From Angiostrongylus vasorum (taxonomy: Eukaryota; Nematoda; Chromadorea; Rhabditida; Metastrongylidae), in contig JADANN010000306.1 of NCBI GenBank assembly GCA_018806985.1, positions 365,501-429,500 on the forward strand: 64,000 bases of DNA, given 5' to 3'. This document shows, in pieces, positions 33,856-38,446 of this stretch; position 1 is the stretch's first letter, and each line of letters opens with the position of its first letter. A program made the translations under genes and the position numbers. The notes below the pieces were generated by a model. The model made no database searches and was not told where the DNA came from. It saw only the letters and a list, made by a program, of their open reading frames with translations.

Positions 33856-35433
33856 TGTATTCTGAAACATGAATGTATATTATGTAGAGCTCGTTTGATA
33901 CTTCTTCGGATGTGTGTCCGCCTAGAGCCACACAGATGTCAAGCACAAAAAGAATTATTAAAGTTCCAAAAAAATCTGTGTACAAACTTGGTTTGAGACG
34001 GTGTGAAAGTTACTCACTGAAGCGACTTGGATCCCATCTGTGGTTATAAGGATTTGACTTTTCGCCCGAATTACTTCCGGCTTGTGGTTTGTGACTTTGC
34101 AAACGTGAAAGTCATGGAAATGGATCATAGAAAACTGACTCAGAAGTTTATGAAACGGGAAAAAAAGCAGATTTTATTGTACGACGACAGTGCATCGTTG
34201 CTCTTCGCAATCGTTGACGCCTTCTATCTGAATCTGATGAATGTTTATCCAGTGTGGTCTTCTTTGGAATAGCGAGTTAACCATGCCACCCCATTCTCTG
34301 GTCTTCACCAAAAGTAGTCTCTGATTATAGCTAAAGGCAGGTTTGTTCTGTTGCTACCAAGCTTTTTTCAGGAGAGCAATAATTCCTGGAATCAGTCGGC
34401 CTCGACAATGTAATAAGCGGAATACGAAGTGATTTCTGCTCCCCACTTCTCTAGTGGTAGCTCATAGCCTGGAGCAGGTCAGCAAAATGTCCACTGCCTG
34501 TCATTCTTCCTTGTTGTTTTTTTTTAGCAATTATTTGCATAGGCTTGCCTGATGGCGGCCTGGAATTTTAAGCGATCCGATGGCGGTCGCATGAAGATGT
34601 TGACGAGTTGTGCTGTGCGTCGAAGAAGGCGCACAGACCACACGTTGGACGCATCTCGTCGTGGAAACACTCGTTAGGGCCATTCTCAGTGGACTCGGCC
34701 TTGCTTATTTGCGTAGCATTTTGCATGATATCCCGCAGGGGTGTTTTCCCAGAACAAATCAGGCAAGAAAAGAAAGAGGCATCGATCCTATTTCGCTCCC
34801 GCTTTCGTATATTTTCTGGATGTCTTCCGCAGTATTGCTCAGCAATTTCTGCAGAACGGCGAGAATGTTAAAGTTAGCAAGTATGAAAGATCAACGGAAA
34901 GCTAATAGTTATGAAACGAAGAAGAAGAGCCGCGTCGAATGTGAGCAAATGAAAACCTTGTTCCACACAGCCATATGAAATTGTGAATTCCCCAGAAAAG
35001 TCGTTAGTAGATCGTGTAACTAAAAAATGTAAACTCGTAGTAAACAGGAAATTTTGGAGTTGTAAGATGGAAAACTAATTGCAATTGACAGTTCCTGTAA
35101 TCTCAATATAGAGAAATTTTCAGTTTCTTTAGCGCCTTAAAAGTTCGAGGTTGAGAGCACCGGATGTGGAAGAACGACTTTTGACCAACTTGTAAATCCC
35201 TTGTACGGCCTAAGCTAGCTTCAATATGACATTGAATTTTAAGAAAATTTGGGAAGAAGGCGAACAAATCGCATGAAAATCGCGGAAACGAAGTTGCGAG
35301 GTTTTGAAAAACATACCCTAAATTGCACACATATACCAAAAAGGCTGTCGGGATCGGGAATTTTCTCAGCTTCGAGCCCTAACGATGTCGATCTACCGAA
35401 CACGTTCAGAAGTCGTGAGACCACAGACGTCAT
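845..35433 (-). CDS. plc-1: Phospholipase C-epsilon (PLC-1-like) gene, 34 exons, 3' end beyond window
   Basis: PLC-epsilon hydrolyses PIP2 to IP3 and diacylglycerol at membranes under Ras/Rap/Rho-family control; its CDC25 domain is a Rap GEF. Seen here, in order: CDC25/RasGEF, PH-like region, basic Ser/Arg-rich linker, EF-hand region, X half, acidic linker, Y half, C2 and first RA domain. Catalytic features are present: [10 protein letters not shown] (first His and Asn), VELDCWDG (Ca2+ ligands Glu, Asp), IYHGHTL (second His), LSIENHCS (Ca2+ ligand Glu), and [10 protein letters not shown] and TRDH/RAYP for phosphate binding. All exons have GT/AG sites, and phases match except between the exons at 26.2 and 25.8 kb. 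Identification rests on remembered similarity to C. elegans PLC-1 along its length. The second RA domain and stop codon are not found. Introns reach 9.2 kb and are loaded with repeats. Coordinates of single exons are listed separately. Confidence 0.93.
1124..1355 (-). CDS. plc-1: plc-1 exon 33: C2 end, start of RA1
   Basis: Acceptor TTTTAAAG, donor GTGTTT, phase 2 in and phase 0 out. It encodes [18 protein letters not shown] and LAYRTDLAP, then [20 protein letters not shown], the first strand of a Ras-association domain. Confidence 0.94.
1478..1566. repeat. (TTAC)n / (TATA) low-complexity tract
   Basis: Repeated TTACTTAC and TACTATAC units in the intron between plc-1 exons 32 and 33. Confidence 0.8.
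1785..2068 (-). mobile_element. tRNA-derived SINE copy 1
   Basis: A 284-bp element flanked by a 10-bp target-site duplication CCTCTCCATA (1775-1784 and 2069-2078). On the minus strand it starts with a tRNA-like head (box A TGGCGCAGAGG, box B GGAATCGATC) and ends near GCCGAGAGCCTTATCCTT. It lies in a plc-1 intron on the same strand as the gene. Confidence 0.85.
2237..2359 (-). CDS. plc-1: plc-1 exon 32: C2 domain
   Basis: Acceptor TCTAGCAG, donor GTCTGT, phase 2 on both sides. It encodes [19 protein letters not shown], then [20 protein letters not shown], the last C2 strands. Confidence 0.94.
2777..2982 (-). CDS. plc-1: plc-1 exon 31: C2 domain
   Basis: Acceptor ATCTGAG, donor GTCGTC, phase 0 in and phase 2 out. 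It encodes [38 protein letters not shown] and [12 protein letters not shown], the core strands of the PLC C2 domain. Confidence 0.95.
3091..3202 (-). CDS. plc-1: plc-1 exon 30: Y half to C2 junction
   Basis: Acceptor ACTTCAG, donor GTTCGA, phase 2 in and phase 0 out. It encodes [20 protein letters not shown] and SSALIMNLT. The next exon supplies the start of C2. Confidence 0.93.
3281..3360 (-). CDS. plc-1: plc-1 exon 29: end of Y half
   Basis: Acceptor GTTGTAG, donor GTGAGT, phase 0 in and phase 2 out. It encodes [20 protein letters not shown], near identical to the PLC-epsilon block after the NxxxxWxxGxQ motif. Confidence 0.95.
3451..3531 (-). CDS. plc-1: plc-1 exon 28: Y half
   Basis: Acceptor CTTCCAG, donor GTAGAG, 27 codons. 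It encodes [19 protein letters not shown] and CWAHGLQ. The Arg and Tyr of RAYP are substrate-binding residues in the family. Confidence 0.95.
3989..4138 (-). CDS. plc-1: plc-1 exon 27: Y half
   Basis: Acceptor TTTTCAG, donor GTTAGG, 50 codons. It encodes [20 protein letters not shown] and CIAYTRDH. The Ser of TSLNE corresponds to the inositol-phosphate-binding Ser of the Y half. Confidence 0.95.
4490..4804 (-). CDS. plc-1: plc-1 exon 26: linker and start of Y half
   Basis: Acceptor GATTGCAG, donor GTGAGT, 105 codons. After [14 protein letters not shown] it encodes [19 protein letters not shown], the start of the Y half, then a Ser/Pro/Arg-rich insert with [20 protein letters not shown]. Confidence 0.95.
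4881..5029 (-). CDS. plc-1: plc-1 exon 25: X/Y linker
   Basis: Acceptor TTTTTCAG, donor GTAAGA, phase 1 in and phase 0 out. It is Ser/Lys-rich ([20 protein letters not shown]) and contains [10 protein letters not shown]. Phases on both sides fit; the sequence itself is weakly conserved, as expected of this linker. Confidence 0.85.
5309..5385 (-). CDS. plc-1: plc-1 exon 24: acidic X/Y linker
   Basis: Acceptor ATTTCAG, donor GTAAGA, phase 2 in and phase 1 out. It encodes an acidic run ([20 protein letters not shown]) that in PLC enzymes autoinhibits the active site. A decayed copy of this exon sits at 30,825-30,900. Confidence 0.93.
5637..5860 (-). CDS. plc-1: plc-1 exon 23: end of X half
   Basis: Acceptor TTTTACAG, donor GTTTAC, phase 0 in and phase 2 out. 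It encodes [19 protein letters not shown], then [10 protein letters not shown] (two Lys that bind the substrate phosphates) and KNSYES, where the X/Y linker begins. Confidence 0.95.
6617..6661. repeat. (AT)n microsatellite
   Basis: Almost pure AT dinucleotide tract, next to the 3' end of a Penelope-like fragment. Confidence 0.9.
6665..7600 (-). mobile_element. Penelope-like element fragment (minus)
   Basis: On the minus strand: the end of the reverse-transcriptase region near 7575 (frame with IAISNGYE), a stop-riddled GIY-YIG endonuclease region at about 7310-7000, and the conserved 3' block CCGAAACGTCA near 6735-6775. It is the mirror partner of the plus-strand copy that follows. Confidence 0.7.
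7880..8990 (+). mobile_element. Penelope-like element fragment (plus)
   Basis: The end of the reverse transcriptase (around 8000-8130) is followed by a GIY-YIG endonuclease frame and the 3' block at 8860-8960 (GGCGAAGTCGCTGAAGCGTC, then ACAACCTCGT). Several stops lie between the parts, so this copy is dead. Confidence 0.75.
8222..8581 (+). pseudogene. GIY-YIG endonuclease domain of Penelope-like element
   Basis: A 119-codon open frame. It has a Cys cluster ([15 protein letters not shown]), then [32 protein letters not shown] and a conserved [13 protein letters not shown]. This is the zinc-ribbon plus GIY-YIG fold that Penelope-like elements carry after the reverse transcriptase; it nicks the target DNA. 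The catalytic Tyr, Arg and Glu positions of the fold appear present (IY...YIG, CVRI, EHL). The frame ends with a stop where other copies continue, and the upstream reverse transcriptase is not in frame. It lies in the 3.3-kb plc-1 intron between exons 22 and 23. Confidence 0.75.
9120..9233 (-). CDS. plc-1: plc-1 exon 22: X half, catalytic
   Basis: Acceptor ACTTCAG, donor GTTGGT, 38 codons. It encodes [20 protein letters not shown]. The Glu of SIENHC is the last Ca2+ ligand. Only 110 bases of intron separate it from exon 21. Confidence 0.96.
9344..9454 (-). CDS. plc-1: plc-1 exon 21: X half, catalytic
   Basis: Acceptor TTATAG, donor GTAACA, 37 codons. It encodes [20 protein letters not shown] followed by [13 protein letters not shown]. 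Glu and Asp of ELD are Ca2+ ligands, and the His of YHGH is the second catalytic His. Confidence 0.96.
9582..10105. mobile_element. Inverted pair of Penelope-like terminal repeats
   Basis: The left end (GCTGAACTAACACGAGGTTG) is the reverse complement, with changes, of the right end (ACCAACCTAGTGTTAGCTCA). Inside each end sits the conserved 3' block (minus at 9622-9650, plus at 10035-10060, the latter decayed). No enzyme-coding sequence lies between them. Confidence 0.65.
10579..10862 (+). mobile_element. tRNA-derived SINE copy 2
   Basis: A well-kept head at 10581-10647: the 7-base acceptor strand GGGCGCA pairs perfectly with TGCGCCC, with box A TGGCGCAGTGG and box B GGAATCGATCC. The body shares CTCGATACATCGGTAGGCCA with the other copies. 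It ends near GAGCTTTATCCTTTTA, directly beside plc-1 exon 20 (10967). Confidence 0.85.
10967..11194 (-). CDS. plc-1: plc-1 exon 20: start of catalytic X half
   Basis: Acceptor ATTTCAG, donor GTGTGG, 76 codons in phase 0. It encodes [19 protein letters not shown] and [20 protein letters not shown]. The His and Asn of SSHN are the first catalytic His and a Ca2+ ligand of PI-PLCs. Confidence 0.96.
11855..11977 (-). CDS. plc-1: plc-1 exon 19: EF-hand region
   Basis: Acceptor CCTCTAG, donor GTGATT, 41 codons. It encodes [20 protein letters not shown] and [16 protein letters not shown], closely matching PLC-1. Confidence 0.92.
12057..12142 (-). CDS. plc-1: plc-1 exon 18: EF-hand region
   Basis: Acceptor TTTCAAG, phase 1 in. 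It encodes [18 protein letters not shown] and [10 protein letters not shown]. The donor GTAAAC chosen here keeps phase 0 for the next exon. A donor GTACGA six bases on is possible but would shift the frame. Confidence 0.87.
12281..12420 (-). CDS. plc-1: plc-1 exon 17: EF-hand region
   Basis: Acceptor TTTGCAG, donor GTTTGC, phase 2 in and phase 1 out. It encodes [20 protein letters not shown], a Ser/Thr-rich loop and GADFLSN. The open frame continues past the donor, but only the spliced form joins the conserved next exon. Confidence 0.9.
12494..12618 (-). CDS. plc-1: plc-1 exon 16: start of EF-hand region
   Basis: Acceptor CTTACAG, donor GTTAGT, phase 0 in and phase 2 out. It encodes [20 protein letters not shown], the first helix of the degenerate EF-hand array, strongly conserved in PLC-1. 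Confidence 0.93.
12689..12774 (-). CDS. plc-1: plc-1 exon 15: linker
   Basis: Acceptor CCGTTAG, donor GTAACG, phase 1 in and phase 0 out. It encodes [15 protein letters not shown], which resembles the PLC-1 segment just before the EF-hand region. Confidence 0.8.
13094..13238 (-). CDS. plc-1: plc-1 exon 14: Ser/Thr/Arg-rich linker
   Basis: Acceptor ATCGCAG, donor GTAAGC, phase 0 in and phase 1 out. It encodes [20 protein letters not shown] and a Thr/Ser/Arg run. Phase fits both neighbours, but the sequence itself is poorly conserved. Confidence 0.75.
14846..15015 (-). CDS. plc-1: plc-1 exon 13: basic Ser/Arg-rich linker
   Basis: Acceptor ATATTTCAG, donor GTTAGT. It encodes [20 protein letters not shown] and [20 protein letters not shown], very close to the matching linker of C. 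elegans PLC-1. Starts in phase 1 exactly as exon 12 ends, despite the 9.2 kb between them. Confidence 0.92.
15375..16803 (-). mobile_element. Penelope-like element interrupted by Rep-C
   Basis: Minus strand: reverse-transcriptase end (about 16790-16620; frame similar to [17 protein letters not shown]), a decayed GIY-YIG region (about 15990-15730) and the 3' block at 15418-15450. A Rep-C element (16171-16502) splits it. Confidence 0.7.
16171..16502 (+). mobile_element. Rep-C retroposon copy 1
   Basis: A 332-bp element with a 13-bp target-site duplication differing at one base (GCAACGTATTATA at 16158-16170, GCAACGTTTTATA at 16503-16515). It starts CTTGCATACTTGGACGACCC and ends GAGGCGGTAAACCGTTGAA. 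The insertion is into a Penelope-like copy. Confidence 0.8.
17205..17480 (-). other. Unidentified exon-like frame inside large plc-1 intron
   Basis: Minus-strand open frame after a TTGCTCAG acceptor: [20 protein letters not shown] and [19 protein letters not shown]. It is protein-like, but not needed by plc-1, because the flanking plc-1 exons join in phase without it. It could be an alternative exon or part of a transposon. Confidence 0.3.
17560..19190 (+). mobile_element. RTE-type retrotransposon, lineage 2, endonuclease part, split by foldback
   Basis: Plus strand: decayed APE-like endonuclease (frames reading GFVVH..., SPTDAGDD, then [14 protein letters not shown]), followed by [17 protein letters not shown]. 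Many stops and shifts. A foldback element (17863-18502) sits between the ELLD and DAFYY codons, with a target-site duplication. Confidence 0.75.
17863..18502. mobile_element. Foldback tRNA-like element FB1
   Basis: A 640-bp element with an 11-bp target-site duplication AATTGTTGGAT (17852-17862 and 18503-18513). The left arm (17875-18168) is the reverse complement of the right arm (about 18205-18500). An extra truncated tail lies between them. Each arm carries a tRNA-like segment (CGCATGGTGTGGTGGTGAAC ... GCGCGTTCGTTC) and ends TTTTGCAAATATCTCAGCTT. Confidence 0.85.
19318..19601 (+). mobile_element. tRNA-derived SINE copy 3
   Basis: A 284-bp element with a 12-bp target-site duplication (AATGACATAATA at 19306-19317, AACGACATAATA at 19602-19613). 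It has the same tRNA-like head and body as copy 2 and ends in CATCC plus a T-rich tail. Confidence 0.85.
19815..19857 (-). mobile_element. Penelope-like 3' block fragment
   Basis: On the minus strand CTCTGAGGAAGGCGATAGCA, the start of the conserved 3' block of the Penelope-like family, abutting a plus-strand copy. Confidence 0.5.
19858..21290 (+). mobile_element. Penelope-like element interrupted by foldback FB2
   Basis: Plus strand: reverse-transcriptase end (NGYET-type frame at about 19865), start of the GIY-YIG region ([10 protein letters not shown] at about 20085-20120), then FB2. It resumes at 20652 with [10 protein letters not shown], followed by the GIY-YIG core, and ends in the 3' block at 21199-21230 and ACAACCTCGTGTTTACTCAT. 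Confidence 0.75.
20131..20635. mobile_element. Foldback tRNA-like element FB2
   Basis: A 505-bp inverted element with a 16-bp target-site duplication that has two differences (20115-20130: ACGATGAGATGCATAA; 20636-20651: ACGATGAAATGTATAA). Arms carry GATATTGGCAAAATT and its mirror AAGTTTTGCAAATATCTCGG, plus a tRNA-like CAGTGGTGCAGTGGGT. Taking out one duplication and the element rejoins the host frame. Confidence 0.85.
21291..23060. other. Intronic stretch with no recognised feature
   Basis: Only short overlapping open frames on both strands (for example 22013-22300). The stretch 22650-22800 may be decayed Penelope-like sequence, but I could not confirm it. Confidence 0.5.
23060..24185 (+). 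mobile_element. Penelope-like element fragment
   Basis: Plus strand: end of the reverse transcriptase at 23088-23350 ([49 protein letters not shown]). Then a decayed GIY-YIG region at 23530-23870 ([15 protein letters not shown], [19 protein letters not shown]) and a decayed 3' block near 24130. It ends 25 bases before plc-1 exon 12. Confidence 0.75.
24212..24398 (-). CDS. plc-1: plc-1 exon 12: end of PH region
   Basis: Acceptor AATTTAG, donor GTTAGT, phase 0 in and phase 1 out. It encodes [18 protein letters not shown] and [13 protein letters not shown]. It is followed by the largest intron seen here (9.2 kb). Confidence 0.9.
24562..24711 (-). CDS. plc-1: plc-1 exon 11: PH region
   Basis: Acceptor TTTGCAG, donor GTGCGA, 50 codons. 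It encodes [19 protein letters not shown] and [15 protein letters not shown]. The last part is the C-terminal helix of a PH domain. A SINE lies just upstream in the intron at 24738-25012. Confidence 0.92.
24738..25012 (-). mobile_element. tRNA-derived SINE copy 4
   Basis: Minus strand. The body is recognisable (mirror of GGATAGCAGCACTGACTCGG and of GCATGTCGCGTCTCTCACGG). The tRNA-like head is decayed. It lies in the plc-1 intron between exons 10 and 11. Confidence 0.75.
25130..25318 (-). CDS. plc-1: plc-1 exon 10: Ser/Pro-rich insert of PH region
   Basis: Acceptor ATTTTAG, donor GTACAA, 63 codons, phase 0 both sides. A low-complexity start ([16 protein letters not shown]) is followed by [20 protein letters not shown], which is the conserved part. 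Confidence 0.9.
25509..25631 (-). CDS. plc-1: plc-1 exon 9: PH-like region
   Basis: Acceptor CTTCTAG, donor GTTAGT, 41 codons in phase 0. It encodes [19 protein letters not shown] and [17 protein letters not shown]. This is the beta-strand-rich segment with a conserved Trp typical of PLC PH domains. Confidence 0.9.
25739..25852 (-). CDS. plc-1: plc-1 exon 8: linker between RasGEF and PH region
   Basis: Acceptor ATCTAG, donor GTTAAA, 38 codons. It reads [15 protein letters not shown], then [18 protein letters not shown], matching the equivalent block of C. elegans PLC-1 as remembered. Confidence 0.9.
26198..26305 (-). CDS. plc-1: plc-1 exon 7: helix after RasGEF
   Basis: Acceptor ATTTCAG. 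It encodes [20 protein letters not shown] and a Lys/Gln-rich tail. Donor GTAAGC at 26197 leaves phase 1, but the next recognised exon starts in phase 0. A weaker donor GTGAAA seven bases earlier would restore phase. Either that donor is used or a small exon is missing. Confidence 0.88.
26508..26601 (-). CDS. plc-1: plc-1 exon 6: end of CDC25/RasGEF domain
   Basis: Acceptor TTTCCAG, donor GTATAA. A Ser/Gly-rich loop ([14 protein letters not shown]) is followed by [12 protein letters not shown]. Phase 0 in, phase 1 out, matching the next exon. The 99-base intron to exon 5 happens to stay open in frame but has good GT/AG borders. Confidence 0.88.
26701..26898 (-). CDS. plc-1: plc-1 exon 5: CDC25/RasGEF, helical hairpin region
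   Basis: Acceptor TTTTTACAG, donor GTTCGT, 66 codons in phase 0. It encodes [20 protein letters not shown], then [20 protein letters not shown] and LPNIVVIG. '[11 protein letters not shown]' corresponds to the conserved 'P.LG.YL.DL' of RasGEF domains. Confidence 0.93.
27030..27250 (-). mobile_element. Penelope-like 3' end fragment
   Basis: Minus strand, well preserved: TCTGAAGAAGGCGAAACCGC then CGAAACGTCAGCTATTGT (27140-27180), followed by ATCAACCTCGTGTTTGCTTA. It matches the plus-strand copy 1 kb to the right. Confidence 0.75.
27330..28270 (+). mobile_element. Penelope-like element interrupted by Rep-C
   Basis: Plus strand: decayed GIY-YIG end (27345-27500; 'GCGCAAAAGTCTTCAATCG'), then Rep-C, then the 3' block at 28164-28200 and GTTGTGTTTGCTTATCGAAG. 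The sequence on either side of Rep-C is contiguous in the neighbouring minus copy (27200-27250), which defines the insertion point. Confidence 0.8.
27708..28099 (-). mobile_element. Rep-C retroposon copy 2
   Basis: A 392-bp element flanked by a 7-bp target-site duplication TATCTGC (27701-27707 and 28100-28106). The minus strand reads the same order as copy 1, beginning CTTACTTGGATACTTGGATG. Confidence 0.82.
28352..28455 (-). CDS. plc-1: plc-1 exon 4: CDC25/RasGEF core
   Basis: Acceptor GCTTCAG, donor GTGATG. It reads [20 protein letters not shown], the 'NFNA..I..GL' signature of Ras exchange factors, then a Lys/Glu-rich helix ending KKKYEE. Joins the previous exon in phase 1 across a 74-base intron. 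Confidence 0.93.
28530..28773 (-). CDS. plc-1: plc-1 exon 3: CDC25/RasGEF core
   Basis: Acceptor TTTGTAG, donor GTTCGA. It encodes [24 protein letters not shown] and the RasGEF block [15 protein letters not shown]...SQPTHDDRK followed by IIETCWNI. Phase 0 in, phase 1 out. The lower boundary is good to plus or minus one base. Confidence 0.93.
30067..30209 (-). CDS. plc-1: plc-1 exon 2: start of CDC25/RasGEF domain
   Basis: Acceptor TTTCCAG before 30209 and donor GTAAAT after 30067. A Ser/Ala-rich start is followed by [15 protein letters not shown] and [10 protein letters not shown], the N-terminal helix of the RasGEF catalytic domain in PLC-epsilon. Phase 1 in, phase 0 out. Confidence 0.9.
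30820..30905 (-). pseudogene. Decayed copy of plc-1 exon 24 (acidic linker)
   Basis: Minus strand: GAAGAAAACGATGGCGACGA and GCCAGAAAGTGTGATTACCT closely match exon 24 and its donor region (5300-5385). The frame still reads [16 protein letters not shown]. The donor GTAAGA has become GTGTGA, and the start of the exon is not preserved. It lies between plc-1 exons 1 and 2, the same orientation as the gene. Confidence 0.75.
31243..31277. repeat. (AT)n microsatellite
   Basis: Uninterrupted AT dinucleotide run just before a Rep-C copy. Confidence 0.9.
31290..31530 (+). mobile_element. Rep-C retroposon copy 3
   Basis: Plus strand: ACTTAGTTAGACGACCCAAC at the start, GATTTCTGCACAAAAACTTC-type centre and GAGGCGGTAAATCGTTG at the end. 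Internally deleted relative to other copies. Confidence 0.75.
31560..32825 (+). mobile_element. Penelope-like element fragment
   Basis: Plus strand: reverse-transcriptase end (31600-31910, frame with [20 protein letters not shown]). Decayed GIY-YIG region (32090-32480; [22 protein letters not shown]). Then the 3' block at 32701-32740 (GGCGAAATCGCCGAAACGTC), a (CAA)n tract and ACCAACCTCCTCGCACCAGC. Confidence 0.8.
33545..33870. repeat. Compound (AT)n microsatellite cluster
   Basis: Three AT tracts (about 33586-33646, 33737-33773, 33818-33854) separated by related ATACTATGG and GAATGTATA spacers. The cluster also includes short inverted pieces. It gives spurious Tyr-Ile open frames on both strands. 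Confidence 0.9.
34021..34272 (+). CDS. Unidentified exon-like frame (possible terminal exon)
   Basis: After CACTGAAG at 34013-34020, a frame of 82 codons runs to a TAG at 34270-34272: [39 protein letters not shown], then [20 protein letters not shown]. The composition is protein-like and soluble. I recognise no family. It is antisense to a plc-1 intron. It could be the last exon of a nested gene or a transposon remnant. Confidence 0.35.
   Translation, partial: SDLDPICGYKDLTFRPNYFRLVVCDFANVKVMEMDHRKLTQKFMKREKKQILLYDDSASLLFAIVDAFYLNLMNVYPVWSSLE
35337..35433 (-). CDS. plc-1: plc-1 exon 1 (putative start of a shorter isoform)
   Basis: An ATG at 35433 opens a 32-codon stretch starting [19 protein letters not shown] and ending at donor GTATAT in phase 1. 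This is exactly the phase the next exon (30209) needs. No conserved domain is visible. No acceptor in a fitting phase is obvious upstream, so this may be an internal promoter/start rather than the first exon of the longest form. The link to exon 2 across 5.1 kb is inferred. Confidence 0.55.
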
Positions 35434-36417
35434 GGTCGGTAACAGGTAACGCCAACTCCAAATAATGTATAGGTATGGACCAGTTGAATATAGTCAGTCT
35501 AGCACTCGAGGAAAATGGAATGCTGGAAAACGGAGGAAAAGGAGTGAAGACCACATTGGTTTCGATGACTGCCAAATCATACGGTCGGCAGAAGAGAAAA
35601 GTGGGCGGAGTTTATAGCCTTCCCTAGGGTATTTGGTTACATTTCACACTGATTGGTGCCGAGCTATGTCGTATGGCGACTACAATGGTTGCCGTCCAAA
35701 TCATTAAGCCAGGATCTCTTCACCAAAATCTCTCCATAATTCAATGATAGTCCTTTCGGTGACATAGGCACCGACTCTAACCAAAACATTCGGAATTTCA
35801 TGGAGATGAAATCAAGACGTCATCGATGGAGCACTTTAAGGCCACCAGAGGGAAATTTCAATAAAAAAAATCAACAAACTAAAAGAGTAAGGCGACGCTT
35901 TTTATTTCAGGAAAGCGCAGCCTACAGAAGAAAAAAGTTTGCCAGTAATTTCTGATTTATGGCGGGTTGAGATGACTTGAGAGTCAGCATTTGACGGAGA
36001 ATCGTCGTACATACGTTGTGCTTGTATGGTCGAATAATATATAACATATGAAAACCCAATAAATTAAATGAGCCCTTTAAATCACTCATTTCGATTCCGC
36101 CTTTACTGAAAAAAATATGTAAGGAAACATACGTGAGGACAAAACATGAGAGAGTTAGTGTGTTCGTTTTCTGAGCAAGATTCTCCACAACCGAGCAGTC
36201 TTAAGGTACTTATAACAAGTAGCAAAATCCACAGTTAGTCCACTTACCGAAAGATTCTGCAGTTTTCTACCAGATGAGCAAAGAAATTTACTACGACTGA
36301 GTACTCGAGCGGTCCTGTAACCAGGAATCGTGCCGAGATGAACATGTTTTCCGTCTGGCTGATGTGCTATTGAATCAGCAAAAGTTTTTTATCCAGTAAC
36401 TACAGATAATTTTTTCA

Positions 36418-36692
36418 ATAGATGAACTCGGCATTGATCAATCCCTAAGGGACGCGCTATGCGTTCGATTTCATTAAGCGTCGTTTGGAGGTAATTGTAT
36501 GCATATCTGGCCTTTACAATGACTCGCGATGGCCTGCCGATGTATCGAACCAGTTCTGCTATCCTCCCATACAAGTCTGCTACGAATTTGTCGACCCGGG
36601 ATGGAAGGCTTGGTAAGCCATGGAGGCGGGGATCGATTCCACGTGTGTGTTGCAGGGGCCTCCGACCACTGCGCTACACAAGCCCCTCTTAA
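36418..36692 (-). mobile_element. tRNA-derived SINE copy 5
   Basis: Minus strand: tRNA-like head around 36690-36620 (box A mirror GCAGTGGTCGGAGGCCCC, box B GGAATCGATCC) and body with CGATACATCGGCAGGCCATC. Ends in GCCGAGTTCATC. Confidence 0.8.
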
Positions 36693-37539
36693 GGGCATAA
36701 TACCTATAAATAGCTATTTACTTTTTAAAAAAATTTTGCGGGTGAATTATACGGAAAATCTGAAGCGCATCTTGATGCCCAAAATTCCAACACCCTAATA
36801 AGAATAGGGAAGAAAAGGATTTGGGGGTTCCCCTAATATCAGCAAGCTTTCGTTGTGGAATAAAAAAAATTGTATCTCGTGGTCTTCATCTGTGAATTTC
36901 AATGATTTCTATTTAAGTTAAAGAAACCTTGCGAGATGAGAAATTTTGGAAGCGCAATGGTAGAGATGGTGATGAACAACAATCATAAAGCTATAAACGC
37001 GTCTTGAGTCAACTAAGCTTTCCATCCATGCCAGCTCGGAAAATTGCTACCAGACTTGCCTGCGAGGAACTCTTTCCGTTTAACAACAAAGGCTACTTAC
37101 TGCTTGTTGAGAAGACCTGAGGAAGCAATATAGCGGCTACGCAAGGATGGCAAAGAGAATATAATAGACCATCATTCAATGGCATTCATAAAAGACTTAG
37201 ATGATGCAACAAATAAATAAACAAATGAGAACTTCCTAATGTCGTTTGAATCTGCAAACCGGATTATTTGAGAGGTTAAATTTAGAACTGTAATAAAAAC
37301 ACTATGAATTCCCGTAAGACAAACATTCTACGACTGACTACTGAGATCTCACATAAGAAACTGTCACATATTCCCCTTCATCTACAAGAAAAATGTTGAA
37401 TCCACAAAGCGCTTCAAAAACCGTTGTATAAACACTTTTTAAGAAAAAGCTCAACATGGTGAGTGTAAAAAATGCAACAACTGCGCTTTTTGTGTTGCTT
37501 GCAAAAAACAAGAAGCTCCAATTTACCAAGCATGCTTAC

Positions 37540-37651
37540 TGACGAACGCTTTAAGTCAGAAACTTCTTCCTCTTTGGATGATGTCATGTGTACCAGTATG
37601 TCACAACCGTTTCCAAATAGATGACGAAAATATATAGAGATCAAAAGAAAT
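37540..37651 (-). CDS. Exon-like frame, possible further upstream plc-1 exon
   Basis: Acceptor ATTTTCAG, donor GTAAGC, 112 bases, phase 2 in and phase 0 out. It reads FGNGCDILVHMTSSKEEEVS DLKRSS. Splice sites are good, but phase 0 out does not fit the putative exon 1, and I recognise no similarity. It may belong to a longer N-terminal isoform or to nothing. Confidence 0.3.
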
Positions 37652-38124
37652 CTGAAAATCTTACGAACTGTGTAAACTAGGATGGGAGCACACGGAAATG
37701 GAAATCGATGGCCTGCCAGAAATCATTTTGCCAGAACACTAAACGAGAAAATATTAACATGAAGAGAAAGGAAGAGAATTTATTTCGAATCGCATCATTT
37801 CGCTTCCGGTTGATTGTGGTGTGACTCGTTTGGGGGGCCGTCAAAATATTTATTACACTACTGAGTAGTACAATTAGAAAATTTTTGTAATGATTTTCGT
37901 CAAGACGAATCAACTGTTCGCCTCACTTGATTCCCGAATCCCTTAACTTATTGACCATTTATGGGTCGGAACTTCAGATTAATCTCTCATTTATGTGAAA
38001 CGGAATGGAAGCCTCAATTTTGATTCCACTATCGACAATTCATAGCGATTTGTCAGCTATCTACGTAGCGGTTAGGTTTTCAAGCTACATGTTAAGGAAA
38101 GGAAGTCACAGAATTGAAGAGTTG

Positions 38125-38446
38125 TGTGCAGAACCTTCCCAATTGTTTACCGCACTATCGTGACTGGGAGGTGTTCCTGGTTGCCGGGCTGCGATGTGCA
38201 GCGGATGGGGGGTTCATTTCGCCTTCAGGTTTCCCTAAGCTGAGGAGGAGTCCGACGTTTTCATCTAGAAGCACAGCTAAGAGTAAACCAAAACCAAGAT
38301 CTACCATCGTCCTCGTGTCAAACTAGCCGCATGGTGGTAATTCTCCCTCTCATCCACAAAAGCGGCGACTGCATGGAGTGATGACCACCTGGGCAAGGCT
38401 TTCGTTAGGCTGACTCTAGGGAACCACAGTGGCTAAGCTAGTAAAA
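38125..38446 (-). mobile_element. Rep-C retroposon copy 4
   Basis: Minus strand: contains GACTGGGAGGTGTTCCTGG, CCTAAGCTGAGGAGGAGTCC and GAGTAAACCAAAACCAAGAT, the mirror of other copies. The 5' end is cut off at the RTE boundary. Confidence 0.75.

Noticed and set aside
33531..33996. Long Tyr-Ile open frames on both strands
   Set aside because: Pure consequence of AT dinucleotide repeats.
36060..36130. Similarity between EMSDLKGSF frame here and EVSDLKRSS at 37.56 kb, suggesting an exon duplication
   Set aside because: Only about ten residues agree and the surrounding DNA does not align convincingly.
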